Source of the DNA: Streptomyces phaeoluteigriseus
GTDB lineage: Bacteria > Actinomycetota > Actinomycetes > Streptomycetales > Streptomycetaceae
NCBI RefSeq assembly: GCF_001896135.2
Contig: NZ_MPOH02000015.1
Coordinates: 1,311,069-1,375,068, forward strand
DNA length: 64,000 bases
Reading direction: 5' to 3'
Shown here: positions 17,170 to 26,406 of the stretch, piece by piece
Position numbering within the stretch: the first letter of the stretch is position 1
Layout of the letters: each line of letters starts with the position of its first letter
The notes under the pieces: generated by a model
Databases searched by the model: none
What the model was told of the DNA's origin: nothing
What the model saw: only the letters and a program-made list of their open reading frames with translations
Program-made: the position numbers and the translations under genes

Positions 17170-18742
17170 GGATCTCCTTGAACGCGTCGGTGAGCGAGGA
17201 GAGACCGGCGTCGACCGTACGGCCGCCGGTCGCCGCGGCGGCCCGCTTCAGGGCGGCGGCGTCGGCCTCTCCGAACTGGACGGTGAAGGTGGGCACCGCG
17301 TCGGCGGCGGAGCCCAGCCGGCCGTGCCGGCGCAGGAACTCGGCGTACGTCAGGCCCGTGTTGTTCTCGCCGTCCGTCATCAGCACGATGGCGACGGGCC
17401 GTTCGGGGGCGGCGCGTACCGCGTCGGCGGCGATGCGGTAGCCGCGGTCGAGGGCCGACCAGACGGCGGTGGCGTCGTCGAAGCCGCCGTCGGCGACGAT
17501 CCGGTCGAGGGTCTCCAGGTCGGCGTCGGAGCGCACGGTGACCGTGCGTTCCTCGAGCACGCTCCCGCCGAAGCGGACGACGGTGAGGCGTTCACCGCGG
17601 TAGAAGCGGGCGAACTTGCCGGTGGAGGTCCGGTCGGCGCCGCTGAGGCCGGCGAAGGCGGCCCGCAGGGCGGCGATCCGCTCGCCGCGCATCGAGGTGG
17701 AGAAGTCCAGCAGGAAGACGACCTGGTCGCCGGTGGCGTGCACCGGGTCGCCGTAGTCGTCGACGAGTTGCCGCACGATGGCCAGCCGGTCGGGGAAGGA
17801 CAGGGCGTTGCCGACGGAGGTGCGCAGTTCGGGGGAGGGCTCGACGTCCTGGTTGACGGGCCGCCGGTGGGTGCGCCGCATCAGCTCGCGCTGGGTGTCG
17901 GCGCTCAGCAGCCAGTCGACGACCTTGCCGTACGCCTCCCGTTCGCCGGGGTCGAGGAGGAGCAGCGGGAAGTCGGAGAGGACCATGCCGTCTTCGGGGT
18001 GGACGATCTCCAGCGGCGCGCTCAGTCTGCCGCTCGCGTTGAGGGAGAGCAGTTCGGCCTCGTGGGCGATCAGCGCGTCGGCGGTCTCCGGGCGCTCGGC
18101 GTAGGTGTCCGTCAGTTCGCGTGAGCCGGGGGCGGTGAGGGTCTGGCCGGAGCGGAAGCCGCGCAGCCGGTCGCAGGAGACGTCCTCCTCGCGCAGGGCG
18201 CTGCCGGTGCCGGCGGCGGCCGTGGCGACGCCGACGAGCGCGGCCCGTCCGGTGTCGCTGCGCCGGGGGTCGGCCATGCCGAAGCGTACGGTGCCGTCGG
18301 CAGCGGCGTCGGCGAGGTCGGCCCAGGAGATCCGGCCGCCGGGAGCGCGTCCGCGCAGGTCACGGGCGGCGTCGGGGGTGAGGCCGACGACGACGGGTGA
18401 GCGCATGATCGAGGTGGACTCGGGGCGGGTGAGGCCGCCGGCGGAGTCCTGCAGGCGCAGCAGGAAGGAGCGGTCGGAGGCGAGCCAGGCCAGGTCGTGG
18501 GCGGACTTCCGTCCGGCGGCGGGCGGCTGGCCGTCGAGGTCCGCGGTCGCCGTGTAGTCCAGCTCCAGTTCGACCCCCGTGTCCTCCTCCAGTTCCGCCA
18601 GCAGCGGTGCCACGTCGGCCAGTTCCGGGCTCGCCAGGACGCGGAGGGTGACGTGGTCGCCGCCGTCGGTGCAGGCGGACGTGAGGGTGGCGAGGAGGGC
18701 GAGGACCAGGCCGGCGGTGAGGGCCGTCGTCGGCCGCCTCAC
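17156..18742 (-). CDS. Lipoprotein with solute-binding-like and von Willebrand A domains
   Basis: The 528-residue protein starts with a lipoprotein signal (LALLATLTSAC, lipid-modified Cys near residue 24). Residues about 30-310 look like an extracellular solute-binding protein (LRVLASPELADVAPLLAELEEDTG; later a run like DGMVLSDFPLLLLD). Residues about 345-525 form a VWA domain with the metal site DFSTSM, a Thr in the TSTGKFARF region and VLMTDGENN. Fusion of a binding protein with a VWA domain suggests a cell-surface sensing or assembly role; the ligand is unknown. GTG 18742 overlaps the stop of the upstream gene (GTGA). Confidence 0.85.
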   Translation of the reverse strand: MRRPTTALTAGLVLALLATLTSACTDGGDHVTLRVLASPELADVAPLLAELEEDTGVELELDYTATADLDGQPPAAGRKSAHDLAWLASDRSFLLRLQDSAGGLTRPESTSIMRSPVVVGLTPDAARDLRGRAPGGRISWADLADAAADGTVRFGMADPRRSDTGRAALVGVATAAAGTGSALREEDVSCDRLRGFRSGQTLTAPGSRELTDTYAERPETADALIAHEAELLSLNASGRLSAPLEIVHPEDGMVLSDFPLLLLDPGEREAYGKVVDWLLSADTQRELMRRTHRRPVNQDVEPSPELRTSVGNALSFPDRLAIVRQLVDDYGDPVHATGDQVVFLLDFSTSMRGERIAALRAAFAGLSGADRTSTGKFARFYRGERLTVVRFGGSVLEERTVTVRSDADLETLDRIVADGGFDDATAVWSALDRGYRIAADAVRAAPERPVAIVLMTDGENNTGLTYAEFLRRHGRLGSAADAVPTFTVQFGEADAAALKRAAAATGGRTVDAGLSSLTDAFKEIRGCH

Positions 18743-20046
18743 GGGGTGTCCTGGACGGGCGGGGGGCAGGTGCCGACGTAGGTGATGATCCGCTCCAGGA
18801 CCTCCAGGTCCGGTTCGTAGGACTTGGTCTGGTCGGGGTTGGCGGCGGGGGCCTGGATGCCGTGGTCGCCGAGGTAGGCGTTGAGGCGTTCGCTGGTGCC
18901 GTCCTCGCCGGAGAAGCGGACGCGGAAGCCGAGTTCGATGGCCCGGTCGCGCAGTTCCCCGTCCTCCTGGAGCAGCCGGACCAGGCGGTCGCCCCCGTCG
19001 GTGAGGGAGATGAGCTGGGGTTCGGTGAGGGCGTAGGGCGTGGGGTAGAGCAGGACGCGGTCGGTGTCCTGCTCACCGGACCTGTCGTGGTGGGCGATCT
19101 GGTGGGCCAGGTACTGGTGTTCGTAGATGAGGGAGATGGGGGCGATGCTCTCGCCGAGGTCGGAGAGGTAGCTGTCGGCCTGTTCGTCGGCCCACATGCC
19201 CTGGAGGCTGATCAGGGGCTTGATCCTCGCGGCGAGGTCGGTGACCGCGTCGTGGGCGAGCCGCGGGTCGTTGACGTTCTCGGTGCCGGGTGTGGTGTTC
19301 CCGTTGGCGACGAAGGCGAGGAGGCTGAGGTAGGTGCCGGCGGCGTTGGACTCGCAGACGTTGGAGGTGCGCACCAGGACCCGGCCGCTGTTGCTGCGGC
19401 CGCGGACGGTGTCGAAGCCGATGCCGTTCCAGGTGTCGGCGCCCTCGGGCCTGCCGTCGCCGTCCTGGTCGGCGGTGCCCCGGCCGCCGTCGGTGCCGTC
19501 GAGCAGGCTCATGAAGGCCGGCATCTTGAGGTCGTAGTAGAGGGTGGGGCCGCCGTCGGGGGCCCGCTGCGGGGTCGCGACCCCGGCCTTCACCAGGGTG
19601 TCGGCGTAGTCGCGGAAGGTGCCGAGGACCAGTGGGGTGACGAAGGGGCGGACGGACCGGACGGAGCGGTCCTGCCGGTCGAGGATGATCTTGGCGGCGG
19701 GCTGTCCGGAGGGGAAGACGACGTCCGTGCCCGTCAGGGACTGGGTGGCGATGCCGCGGGAGCCGAGGCGACGGATGTCGACGCGGATGCCGTGCCCGAG
19801 CAGCAGCCGCTGCACTTCGGGGTCCCGGAAGAAGTCCGACTTGGAGGCCATCCTCGCCTCCAGGGTGACGATCCGCTCGAAGGGGCGCAGGGTGTTGCCC
19901 GAGATCAGCAGGGCGATCAGCCCGGCCAGCGCGATCGGCAGGGCGCCGACGACATGCCGGGGCACCCGACGGCGTCTGACCTGACGGGTGCTGAGTCTCG
20001 GCTCCTCTACAGCTCTTGCGGAGTGGGACAACGGCCCTCCTGCCAC
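18739..20046 (-). CDS. Membrane-anchored extracellular protein, solute-binding-like
   Basis: The 435-residue protein has a basic N terminus, a membrane span (VVGALPIALAGLIALLIS) and a large outer domain. Inside it, GTENVNDPRLAHDAVTDLA and SPISL-type segments, with an Asp-rich DGTDGGRGTADQDGDGRPEG loop resembling a calcium-binding loop, suggest a substrate-binding fold. The family is not recognised. The next gene overlaps it by four bases, and the two look functionally paired: both have binding-protein-like parts. GTG 20046 is given, but TTG 20031 lies just behind a better ribosome site (AGGAGG). Confidence 0.72.
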   Translation of the reverse strand: MAGGPLSHSARAVEEPRLSTRQVRRRRVPRHVVGALPIALAGLIALLISGNTLRPFERIVTLEARMASKSDFFRDPEVQRLLLGHGIRVDIRRLGSRGIATQSLTGTDVVFPSGQPAAKIILDRQDRSVRSVRPFVTPLVLGTFRDYADTLVKAGVATPQRAPDGGPTLYYDLKMPAFMSLLDGTDGGRGTADQDGDGRPEGADTWNGIGFDTVRGRSNSGRVLVRTSNVCESNAAGTYLSLLAFVANGNTTPGTENVNDPRLAHDAVTDLAARIKPLISLQGMWADEQADSYLSDLGESIAPISLIYEHQYLAHQIAHHDRSGEQDTDRVLLYPTPYALTEPQLISLTDGGDRLVRLLQEDGELRDRAIELGFRVRFSGEDGTSERLNAYLGDHGIQAPAANPDQTKSYEPDLEVLERIITYVGTCPPPVQDTP

Positions 20047-20181
20047 TCAAGGGGGCAGGATCATCGAGGATCCCCTCGAACATCGTCCCCTGGAAGGCTC
20101 AACTCCAAGCCAACACACGGGAAATGGAGAAGTCGTGAACCGGCCGTGTTTCAGCCCGTCACAAACGGCAAGGCGGACACC

Positions 20182-20472
20182 ATGTCCCCTAGAAACCGGA
20201 ACGGCTCGCATTCGGCCGGCAGGGTCATCGCCGTCGTCGCCGACGTGATGGCCTTCATCCTCGGCCTCTGGATCGTCATGTACCTGCTGGACGCCAACCG
20301 GGGCAACGACTTCGTGCAGTTCGTGCACGAGGTGGCCCGCTGGCTGGCGGGCTGGTCGCATGACCTGTTCACGTTCGACGAGGCGTGGGCGAGGGTCGTG
20401 GCGGGCTACAGCCTGGCGGCGATCGTGTACCTGTTCATCGGCCACGCTATCGCCAACCGGGTCCGCCACTGA
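20182..20472 (+). CDS. Small two-helix membrane protein
   Basis: The 96-residue ORF begins MSPRNRNGSHSAGRVIA. Two hydrophobic spans are clear: VIAVVADVMAFILGLWIVMYLL and VVAGYSLAAIVYLFIGHAIA, with the amphipathic segment FVQFVHEVARWLAGW between them. No family is recognised. It is transcribed opposite to the VWA cluster and its stop is 28 bp from the convergent toroid-protein gene. A weak ribosome site (AAGGCGG) precedes the ATG. Confidence 0.7.
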   Translation: MSPRNRNGSHSAGRVIAVVADVMAFILGLWIVMYLLDANRGNDFVQFVHEVARWLAGWSHDLFTFDEAWARVVAGYSLAAIVYLFIGHAIANRVRH

Positions 20473-20500
20473 CCCGTCGAAGACTCCCCCTACGCCCCTC

Positions 20501-21571
20501 TCAGTCGCAGCAGTCCGGATCCAGTCCCGTCGGAAGGCGGTCGCCGGAGAACACCGCACAGGTGGCGTCGTGGCCGCCCAGCGCGGCGACCGCGAGCAGC
20601 AGAGACCCGGCGGTCCAGGTCGTCAGTTCCTGCGGCCAGACCGCCGCGTCCTCGAAGACGTACCCCGTCCAGTACAGCCCCGACTCCGGGTCGCGCAGCC
20701 GCTGGATCCACTGGAGGATCTCCAGCGCCCGGTCGGACTCGCCGATCACCCAGAGCGCCAGGGCCAGTTCGGCCGACTCCCCGCCGGTCACCCACGGGTT
20801 GGGCACGACACAGCGCACGCCGAGCCCCGGCACGACGAACCGCTCCCACATCTCCTCGATGCGGGCCTTGGCCTCCACTCCGGTGAGCGCGCCGCCCAGG
20901 ACCGGGTAGTACCAGTCCATCGAGTAGCGGGCCTTGTCCAGGAACCGCTCCGGGTGCCGCCGGATGGCGTGCCGCAGCGCGCCCGCCGCCAACTCCCAGT
21001 CCGGCTGCGGTTCCTCGCGCTGCTCGGCGATGGCCAGGGCGCAGCGCAGCGCGTGGTGGATCGACGAGGAGCCGGTCAGCAGCGCGTCCGTGGTGGGCGT
21101 GCCGTCGTCGTCGCGGCGCCAGCCGATCTGCCCGCCGCTCTGCTGGAGCCGCAGCACGTACTCGACCGCCCCGTGGACGACCGGCCACATGCGGTCCAGG
21201 AAGGTGTCGTCGCCGGTGGAGAGGTAGTGGTGCCAGACGCCCACGGCGACGTAGGCGACGAAGTTCGTCTCGCGGCCGCGGTCGGTGACGTCGGCGAAGT
21301 CGCCGTCGGCGTAGGCCGCGTACCAGGAGCCGTCCTCGTGCTGGTGCCGCGCGAGCCACTCGTACGCCCGCTCAGCGGCCTCGTGCTCGCCCGCCGCGTC
21401 CAGCGCCATCGCGGCCTCGGTGTGGTCCCACGGGTCGAGGTGGTGCCCGCGGAACCACGGGATCGCCCCGTCCTCGCGCTGTTCGGCGAGGATGCCGTGG
21501 ACGGTCTCGACGGCCTGCTCGGCGGTGAGGACCCCGGCCAGGACGAGGTGTTCTGTCCGGGGAGTCGTCAC
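20501..21571 (-). CDS. Prenyltransferase/squalene-oxidase-like alpha/alpha toroid protein
   Basis: The 356-residue protein has repeated helical pairs typical of the six-hairpin toroid fold, with ILAEQREDGAIPWFRGHHLDPWDHTEAAMALDAAG and ARHQHEDGSWYAAYADG as recognisable repeats. In Streptomyces such proteins are labelled prenyltransferase, but I see no terpene-cyclase DxDD motif, so a glycan- or lipid-binding or hydrolytic role is equally possible. GTG 21571 overlaps the methyltransferase stop (GTGA). It is the last gene of the glycosyltransferase - methyltransferase - toroid operon. Confidence 0.75.
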   Translation of the reverse strand: MTTPRTEHLVLAGVLTAEQAVETVHGILAEQREDGAIPWFRGHHLDPWDHTEAAMALDAAGEHEAAERAYEWLARHQHEDGSWYAAYADGDFADVTDRGRETNFVAYVAVGVWHHYLSTGDDTFLDRMWPVVHGAVEYVLRLQQSGGQIGWRRDDDGTPTTDALLTGSSSIHHALRCALAIAEQREEPQPDWELAAGALRHAIRRHPERFLDKARYSMDWYYPVLGGALTGVEAKARIEEMWERFVVPGLGVRCVVPNPWVTGGESAELALALWVIGESDRALEILQWIQRLRDPESGLYWTGYVFEDAAVWPQELTTWTAGSLLLAVAALGGHDATCAVFSGDRLPTGLDPDCCD

Positions 21572-22301
21572 TTGGCGTCCACTCGGGGCAGGTGGGGCTT
21601 GGTCGCGTACGCCACGAAGCTCTTGCCGATCAGCGGGTTGAGCGCCTGTTCGGCGACCCGGGTCGCGAGGGGTTTCTTCATGATGTCCCAGACCAGCAGC
21701 TTGTGGTACGCCCGCACCGGCAGCGCCTGGTCGTTGTCGACGCCGAACGCGCACTTCAGCCACCAGTACGGCGAGTGCAGCGCGTGGGCGTGGTGGCTGC
21801 CGTACGGTTCGAGGCCGGCCTCGCGGATCCTGTCGAGCAGTTCGTCCGCCTTGTAGATGCGGATGTGACCGCCCTCGACCTCGTGGTAGGCGTCGGACAG
21901 GGCCCAGCAGACCTTCTCGGGGCCGTAGCGCGGGACGGTGACGGCGATACGGCGCCGGGCCTGAGGACCCGCACCATCTCGGCGAGGACGCCCTTGTCGT
22001 CGGGGATATGCTCCATCACCTCGGAGATGATGACGACGTCGAAGGACTCGTCGGGGAAGGGCAGCGCGAGGGCGTCGCCCTCCATCGCGGTGGCGGTCGC
22101 ACCCTCGGGGGCCTCGCCCGCCTCCTTCATCGCGGCGAACCACTTGGCGACCTCGCGGATCTCCTCGCCGTTCTGGTCCAGCGCCACGACCTGGGCGCCG
22201 CGCCGGTAGCACTCGAAGGCGTGGCGTCCCGCCCCGCAGCCGAGGTCCAGGACACGGTCGCCCGGGGCGAGCGGGAACCGGGAGAAGTCGACGGTCAGCA
22301 C
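21568..22301 (-). pseudogene. Class I SAM methyltransferase, frameshifted in this sequence
   Basis: Two frames join to give one 244-residue methyltransferase. The first holds motif I (RVLDLGCGAGRHAFECYRRG), ALDQNGEEI and SEVMEHIPDDKGVLAEMVRVLRPG. The second resumes RIAVTVPRYGPEKVCWALSD, ending PHLPRVDAK. One G is missing within GGCGCC at 21951-21956. The length (734) becomes divisible by three when one base is restored. GTG 22301 overlaps the end of the glycosyltransferase gene, and its stop overlaps the toroid-protein start, so the three genes are translationally coupled. A sequencing deletion is the simplest cause. Confidence 0.8.
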
Positions 22302-23725
22302 GTGGCCCTGCTTTCGCGATCGGATTCGACGTCAACGTCTGGGACAGCATCGGTGACTGCATCTGCGGAGGCGGCGGCAGGGGAGGCGGGCCGTGCCGCG
22401 GACGGGCGGGGGCCGCGTCGGCCTCCGGCCCGCTCGACGGCCTCGCGGTACCGCTCGACGGTGCCCTCGGCGGCGCGCGCCCAGGTGAACCGCTCCAGCA
22501 CGCGCTCGCGTCCGGCCGCGCCCAGCCGGGCCCGCAGTCCGGGGTCGGCGAGCAGCCGGCTCAGCGCGACGGCCAGCGCGCCCGCGTCGCCCGGCGGTAC
22601 GGCGAGGCAGGTCTCGCCGTCGCGTCCGGCGACCTCGGGGGTGGCGCCGCCGGTGGTGGCGACGAGCGGGGTGCCGGTCGCCATGGCCTCGGCGGCCGGC
22701 AGCGAGAAGCCCTCGTAGAGGGAGGGCACGCAGGCGACCTCCGCCGAGCGGACCAGGTCGACGAGTTCGGCGTCGGAGATGCCCTTGACGAACTCGATGG
22801 CGCCTTCGAGGCCGTAGCGCGAGACCGCGGCGGCGACGGGGCCCTCCTGCGGGCGCTTGCCGACGACGACGAGGTGGGCGTTCGGCTGTTCGGTACGGAC
22901 CTTGGCCAGCGCCTCGACGAGGAAGACCAGGCCCTTGAGCGGCACGTCCGCGCTGGACGTGGTGACGATCCGGCCCGGTACGACGGCCACGGACGGGTCG
23001 GGCGCGAACAGGTCGGTGTCGGCGCCGATGTGGACGACGTGGACGCGGTCGTCGCGGACCCCGAGGTGGTCGACGATCTCCTGGCGGGAGGTGCCGGAGA
23101 CGGTGAGCACGGACGGCAGACGGCGGGCGACGCGCTTCTGCATGCGGGTGAAGGCGTACCAGCGGCGCACCGAGGCGCGCCGCTTCCAGCCCTCGGCCGC
23201 GTCCAGCTCCAACTGCCGGTCGACCGTGATGGGGTGGTGGATGGTGGTGACCAGGGGTGCGCCCACGTCGCCCAGCAGACCGTAGCCGAGGGTCTGGTTG
23301 TCGTGCACGACGTCGAACTCTCCGCGCCGTGCCCGCAGATGGCGTCGGGCGCGCAGCGAGAAGGTCAGCGGTTCGGGAAAGCCGCCGGTCCACATCGTCG
23401 CCACTTCGAGGGCGTCGATCCAGTCGCGGTACTCGCCGCGTCCCGGGGTGCGGAACGGGTCCGGCTGGCGGTAGAGGTCCAGGCTGGGCAGCTCGGTGAG
23501 GGACAGCCGGTCGTCGTGGCCCTCGTCGAGGACCGGGTAGGGCTGGGAGCCGATGACCTCGACGCGGTGGCCGAGCCGGGCCAGTTCGCGCGAGAGATGG
23601 CGGACGTAGACGCCCTGGCCGCCGCAGAACGGGTTTCCCTTGTAGGTGAGGAGCGCGATGTCGAGCGGTCGCCCGCCGTCCGCGGCGAGGTCCTGGGACC
23701 CCGCCTGACTGGCCTCAGCGGTCAC
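22295..23725 (-). CDS. GT4-family glycosyltransferase
   Basis: The 476-residue protein has the GT-B fold of family 4. N-terminal LLTYKGNPFCGGQGVYVRHLSRELARLGHRVEV contains the donor-side glycine loop, and the C-terminal half has PSLYEGFSLPAAEAMATGTPLVATTGGATPEV with the conserved E-x7-E pair for the nucleotide sugar. The acceptor is unknown. It leads a three-gene operon with the methyltransferase and toroid protein. A perfect KstR-type box lies 54 bp upstream, in the spacer shared with the divergent kstR-like gene, so this operon may also be under KstR control. Confidence 0.85.
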   Translation of the reverse strand: MTAEASQAGSQDLAADGGRPLDIALLTYKGNPFCGGQGVYVRHLSRELARLGHRVEVIGSQPYPVLDEGHDDRLSLTELPSLDLYRQPDPFRTPGRGEYRDWIDALEVATMWTGGFPEPLTFSLRARRHLRARRGEFDVVHDNQTLGYGLLGDVGAPLVTTIHHPITVDRQLELDAAEGWKRRASVRRWYAFTRMQKRVARRLPSVLTVSGTSRQEIVDHLGVRDDRVHVVHIGADTDLFAPDPSVAVVPGRIVTTSSADVPLKGLVFLVEALAKVRTEQPNAHLVVVGKRPQEGPVAAAVSRYGLEGAIEFVKGISDAELVDLVRSAEVACVPSLYEGFSLPAAEAMATGTPLVATTGGATPEVAGRDGETCLAVPPGDAGALAVALSRLLADPGLRARLGAAGRERVLERFTWARAAEGTVERYREAVERAGGRRGPRPSAARPASPAAASADAVTDAVPDVDVESDRESRATC

Positions 23726-23779
23726 TCCGGGCCCCCTTCTGCCTGCACTGTCCCGCGAGACTACGACGGGACGCTAATC

Positions 23780-23793
23780 TAGAACAAGTTTCA
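23780..23793. promoter_or_regulatory. KstR-type operator, perfect match
   Basis: TAGAACAAGTTTCA fits TNNAACNNGTTNNA exactly. It lies between the divergent glycosyltransferase (start 23725) and the KstR-type regulator gene (start 23936), fitting autoregulation and possible control of the glycosyltransferase operon. Confidence 0.8.
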
Positions 23794-23935
23794 GACTTGA
23801 TCGTCCGGGAGGCTCTGAATCTACCGGCAGGTAAGGACGCTGTGAGCCGTGGATCAGGTGATTCACGCCACGACCAGGCGCCCCGTCTCCGCTGAGTGAT
23901 CCCAAGCCCTCACCGACCGTCACGGAACGGGACCC

Positions 23936-24595
23936 ATGCCTGCGCACGTCAAGGGGGACAAGGTGGAATCCAGCATCCAGCGCCCCTCCGCCGCTCCCCT
24001 CACCGAGCGGCAGGAGGCCCGCCGCCGCCGCATCCTGCACGCGAGCGCCCGACTGGCCAGCCGGGGCGGGTTCGACGCGGTGCAGATGCGGGAGGTCGCC
24101 GAGTCCTCGCAGGTGGCCCTGGGCACGCTCTACCGCTACTTCCCGTCCAAGGTGCATCTGCTGGTCGCCACGATGCAGGACCAGTTGGAGCGGATGCACG
24201 GCACGCTGAGGAAGAAGCCCCCCGCGGGCGACACCCCGGCCGAGCGCGTCGCGGAGACCCTGATGCGCGCCTTCCGCGCCCTCCAGCGCGAGCCGCACCT
24301 GGCCGACGCGATGGTCCGCGCCCTCACCTTCGCCGACCGCAGCGTCTCCCCCGAGGTCGACCACGTCTCCCGCCAGACCACCGCGATCATCCTCGACGCG
24401 ATGGGCCTGGCGGATCCCACCCCGGAACAGCTCTCCGCGGTCCGCGTCATCGAACACACCTGGCACTCGGCCCTCATCACCTGGCTCTCGGGCCGGGCCT
24501 CCATCGCCCAGGTCCGCATCGACATCGAGACGGTGTGCCGGCTGATCGACGTGACGGAGCCGGGGGCCGTGACGGAGCCGGGGGCGCGGGAGTAA
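23936..24595 (+). CDS. kstR: TetR-family regulator, KstR type
   Basis: The 219-residue protein has a TetR DNA-binding domain: RRRRILHASARLASRGGFDAVQMREVAESSQVALGTLYRYFPSKVHLLVATM. The stretches GG(F/Y)-AVQMR-VA and VGTLYRYFPSKVHLLV-type sequence match mycobacterial KstR almost residue for residue (from memory). KstR represses cholesterol catabolism genes and is released by a steroid acyl-CoA ligand. The matching operator sits in its own promoter region at 23780. ATG 23936 has no clear ribosome site; GTG 23963, behind AAGGGGG, is a likely alternative start. Confidence 0.85.
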   Translation: MPAHVKGDKVESSIQRPSAAPLTERQEARRRRILHASARLASRGGFDAVQMREVAESSQVALGTLYRYFPSKVHLLVATMQDQLERMHGTLRKKPPAGDTPAERVAETLMRAFRALQREPHLADAMVRALTFADRSVSPEVDHVSRQTTAIILDAMGLADPTPEQLSAVRVIEHTWHSALITWLSGRASIAQVRIDIETVCRLIDVTEPGAVTEPGARE

Positions 24596-24610
24596 CGCCC
24601 GCTCCCGGCC

Positions 24611-24859
24611 CTACTCCTCCGGCGGGAACACCGCCTCCCCGTTCTCCGCCAGGGTGATCACGATCGCCTCCACCGGGCAGCTCTCCGCCGCCTCCAGGAC
24701 GCGTTCGTTGGCGTCCGTGTGGGAGGCGCGCGGGTGGGACTGGCGGGCGGTGTCGAGGTGGAAGCGGTCGGGGGCGTGGTGGAGGCACTGCGCGGAGCCG
24801 ATGCACAGGGAGCGGTCGACCTCGACGTGCCAGCGGTCTCCCGTCCCGGGTACGCCCAT
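24611..24859 (-). CDS. [3Fe-4S]-type ferredoxin
   Basis: The 82-residue protein has the cysteine pattern CIGSAQC, then about 45 residues later ESCPVEAI. Three cysteines and no fourth in the first group fit the small [3Fe-4S] ferredoxins that feed electrons to P450s. It lies 4 bp after the aldehyde dehydrogenase gene in the same operon and could serve the CYP125-like P450 encoded at 48286. It converges on the KstR-type gene, with 15 bp between stops. Confidence 0.85.
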   Translation of the reverse strand: MGVPGTGDRWHVEVDRSLCIGSAQCLHHAPDRFHLDTARQSHPRASHTDANERVLEAAESCPVEAIVITLAENGEAVFPPEE

Positions 24860-24863
24860 CGGC

Positions 24864-26321
24864 TCAGCCCTCCCAGCCGGCCGGCAGGTGGATCATCTTG
24901 TGCTCCAGGTACTCGCCGTACCCCTCGGGGCCGAACTCGCGGCCCAGGCCGCTGTTCTTGTAGCCGCCGAACGGGCCGAGCATGTCGAGACTGAAGGTGT
25001 TCACGGAGTACGTCCCGGTGCGGACCCGGCGGGCCACCTCGACGCCGTGTCCGACGTCCGCCGTCCACACGCTGCCGCTCAGGCCGTAGTCGGAGTCGTT
25101 CGCGATCCTCAGGGCCTCGGCCTCGTCGCCGTAGGGGAGGAGGCAGATCACCGGGCCGAAGATCTCCTCGCGGGCGATCCGCATGGAGTTGTCGACGTCA
25201 CCGAAGAGGGTCGGCTCGACGTACCAGCCGCGGTCCAGGCCGGGCGGGCGGCCGCCGCCCGTGAGGATCTTCGCGCCCTCCTCCTGGCCGATGCGGATGT
25301 AGTCGAGGTTGCGCTGCTGCTGGCGCCTGGCGACCAGCGGGCCGACCTGGGTCGCCGGGTCCAGCGGGTCGCCCACGACCAGCGCGCCCGCCGCCGCCGC
25401 GAAGGCGTCCGCGAACTCGTCGTAACGGGAGCGCGGCAGCAGGATGCGGGTCTGGGCGACGCAGGCCTGACCGTTGTTCATCCAGGCCGCCGGGACGATC
25501 CCGGCCACCGCCGTCTCCACGTCCGCGTCCGGCAGGACGACCGCCGCCGACTTGCCGCCCAGCTCCAGCGTGACGCGGGTGAGATGGCGGGCGGCGACCT
25601 CCATCACCCGCTTGCCGGCCGCCACCGATCCGGTGAAGGAGACCTTGTCCACGCCGGGATGCCCGACCAGGTACTCGCTGACCTCGCGGTCCGCCGGAAG
25701 GATCGACAGGACACCCTCGGGCAGCCCCGCCTCCCGGGTGATCTCCGCCAGCAGATAGGCGTCCAGGGGTGATTCGGGCGACGGCTTGAGCACCACCGTG
25801 CAGCCGGTGAGCAGCGCGGGCGCGAGCTTGGCGGCGGCCACGAACTGCGGGACGTTCCAGGGGGCGACGGCGGCCACCACCCCGACCGGTTCGCGCCGCA
25901 CGAGGATCTTCCCGAGGACGCCGTCGCGCCGCTCCTCCACGGGGAAGCCGCGCGCGACGGTGATCGCCGCGTCCCACACCATCATCGCCCCGAGGGCCTG
26001 GGCGAGAACGCTCCAGGAGTACGGGGAGCCGTTCTCGGAGGAGATCACACGGGCGATCTCCTCGTGCCGGGCGGCGATCCCGTCCTTGATGCGCGTGACG
26101 ACCGCGATCCGCTCCCCCAGCGGCAGCCGGGGCCAGGGCCCCTCGTCGAAGGCCCGCCGCGCCGCCGCGACCGCCCGGTCCACATCGGCGGGCGAGGCGT
26201 GCGGGACGCGCCCGATGACCTCCTCGGTGTGCGGCGAGACGACTTCGATGACGTCCTTGCCCAGGGGGTCGGTCAACTCCCCGCCGATGAACAGCTGTCC
26301 GTGTTCCACTAGCTCGGCCAT
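24864..26321 (-). CDS. NAD-dependent aldehyde dehydrogenase
   Basis: The 485-residue protein is a standard aldehyde dehydrogenase. It has the cofactor motif SFTGSVAAGKRV, the general-base Glu in TLELGGKSAAV, the catalytic Cys in NNGQACVAQT and the C-terminal EEIFGPVICLLPY and GPFGGYKNSGLGRE. The substrate may be a sterol side-chain aldehyde, by context: it is cotranscribed with a P450-type ferredoxin, and its promoter region carries a degenerate KstR-like box and CTGACG palindrome. The element inserted at 26407 now separates it from the divergent MBL gene. Confidence 0.88.
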   Translation of the reverse strand: MAELVEHGQLFIGGELTDPLGKDVIEVVSPHTEEVIGRVPHASPADVDRAVAAARRAFDEGPWPRLPLGERIAVVTRIKDGIAARHEEIARVISSENGSPYSWSVLAQALGAMMVWDAAITVARGFPVEERRDGVLGKILVRREPVGVVAAVAPWNVPQFVAAAKLAPALLTGCTVVLKPSPESPLDAYLLAEITREAGLPEGVLSILPADREVSEYLVGHPGVDKVSFTGSVAAGKRVMEVAARHLTRVTLELGGKSAAVVLPDADVETAVAGIVPAAWMNNGQACVAQTRILLPRSRYDEFADAFAAAAGALVVGDPLDPATQVGPLVARRQQQRNLDYIRIGQEEGAKILTGGGRPPGLDRGWYVEPTLFGDVDNSMRIAREEIFGPVICLLPYGDEAEALRIANDSDYGLSGSVWTADVGHGVEVARRVRTGTYSVNTFSLDMLGPFGGYKNSGLGREFGPEGYGEYLEHKMIHLPAGWEG

Positions 26322-26380
26322 GGCGACTGCCTCCCGAGGGCACCGGCGTCCGTGGGTCTTCGACGAGGTTCCCGAAAGTG

Positions 26381-26401
26381 TTTCTGACGGTGTTTCAGAA
26401 A
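26381..26401. promoter_or_regulatory. Degenerate CTGACG-type palindrome upstream of aldehyde dehydrogenase
   Basis: TTTCTGA and TCAGAAA form 7-bp arms around CGGTGTT. The core differs from the 7417 copy at 3 of 15 positions. It lies 60 bp upstream of the aldehyde dehydrogenase start. Confidence 0.5.
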
Positions 26402-26406
26402 CTGAT

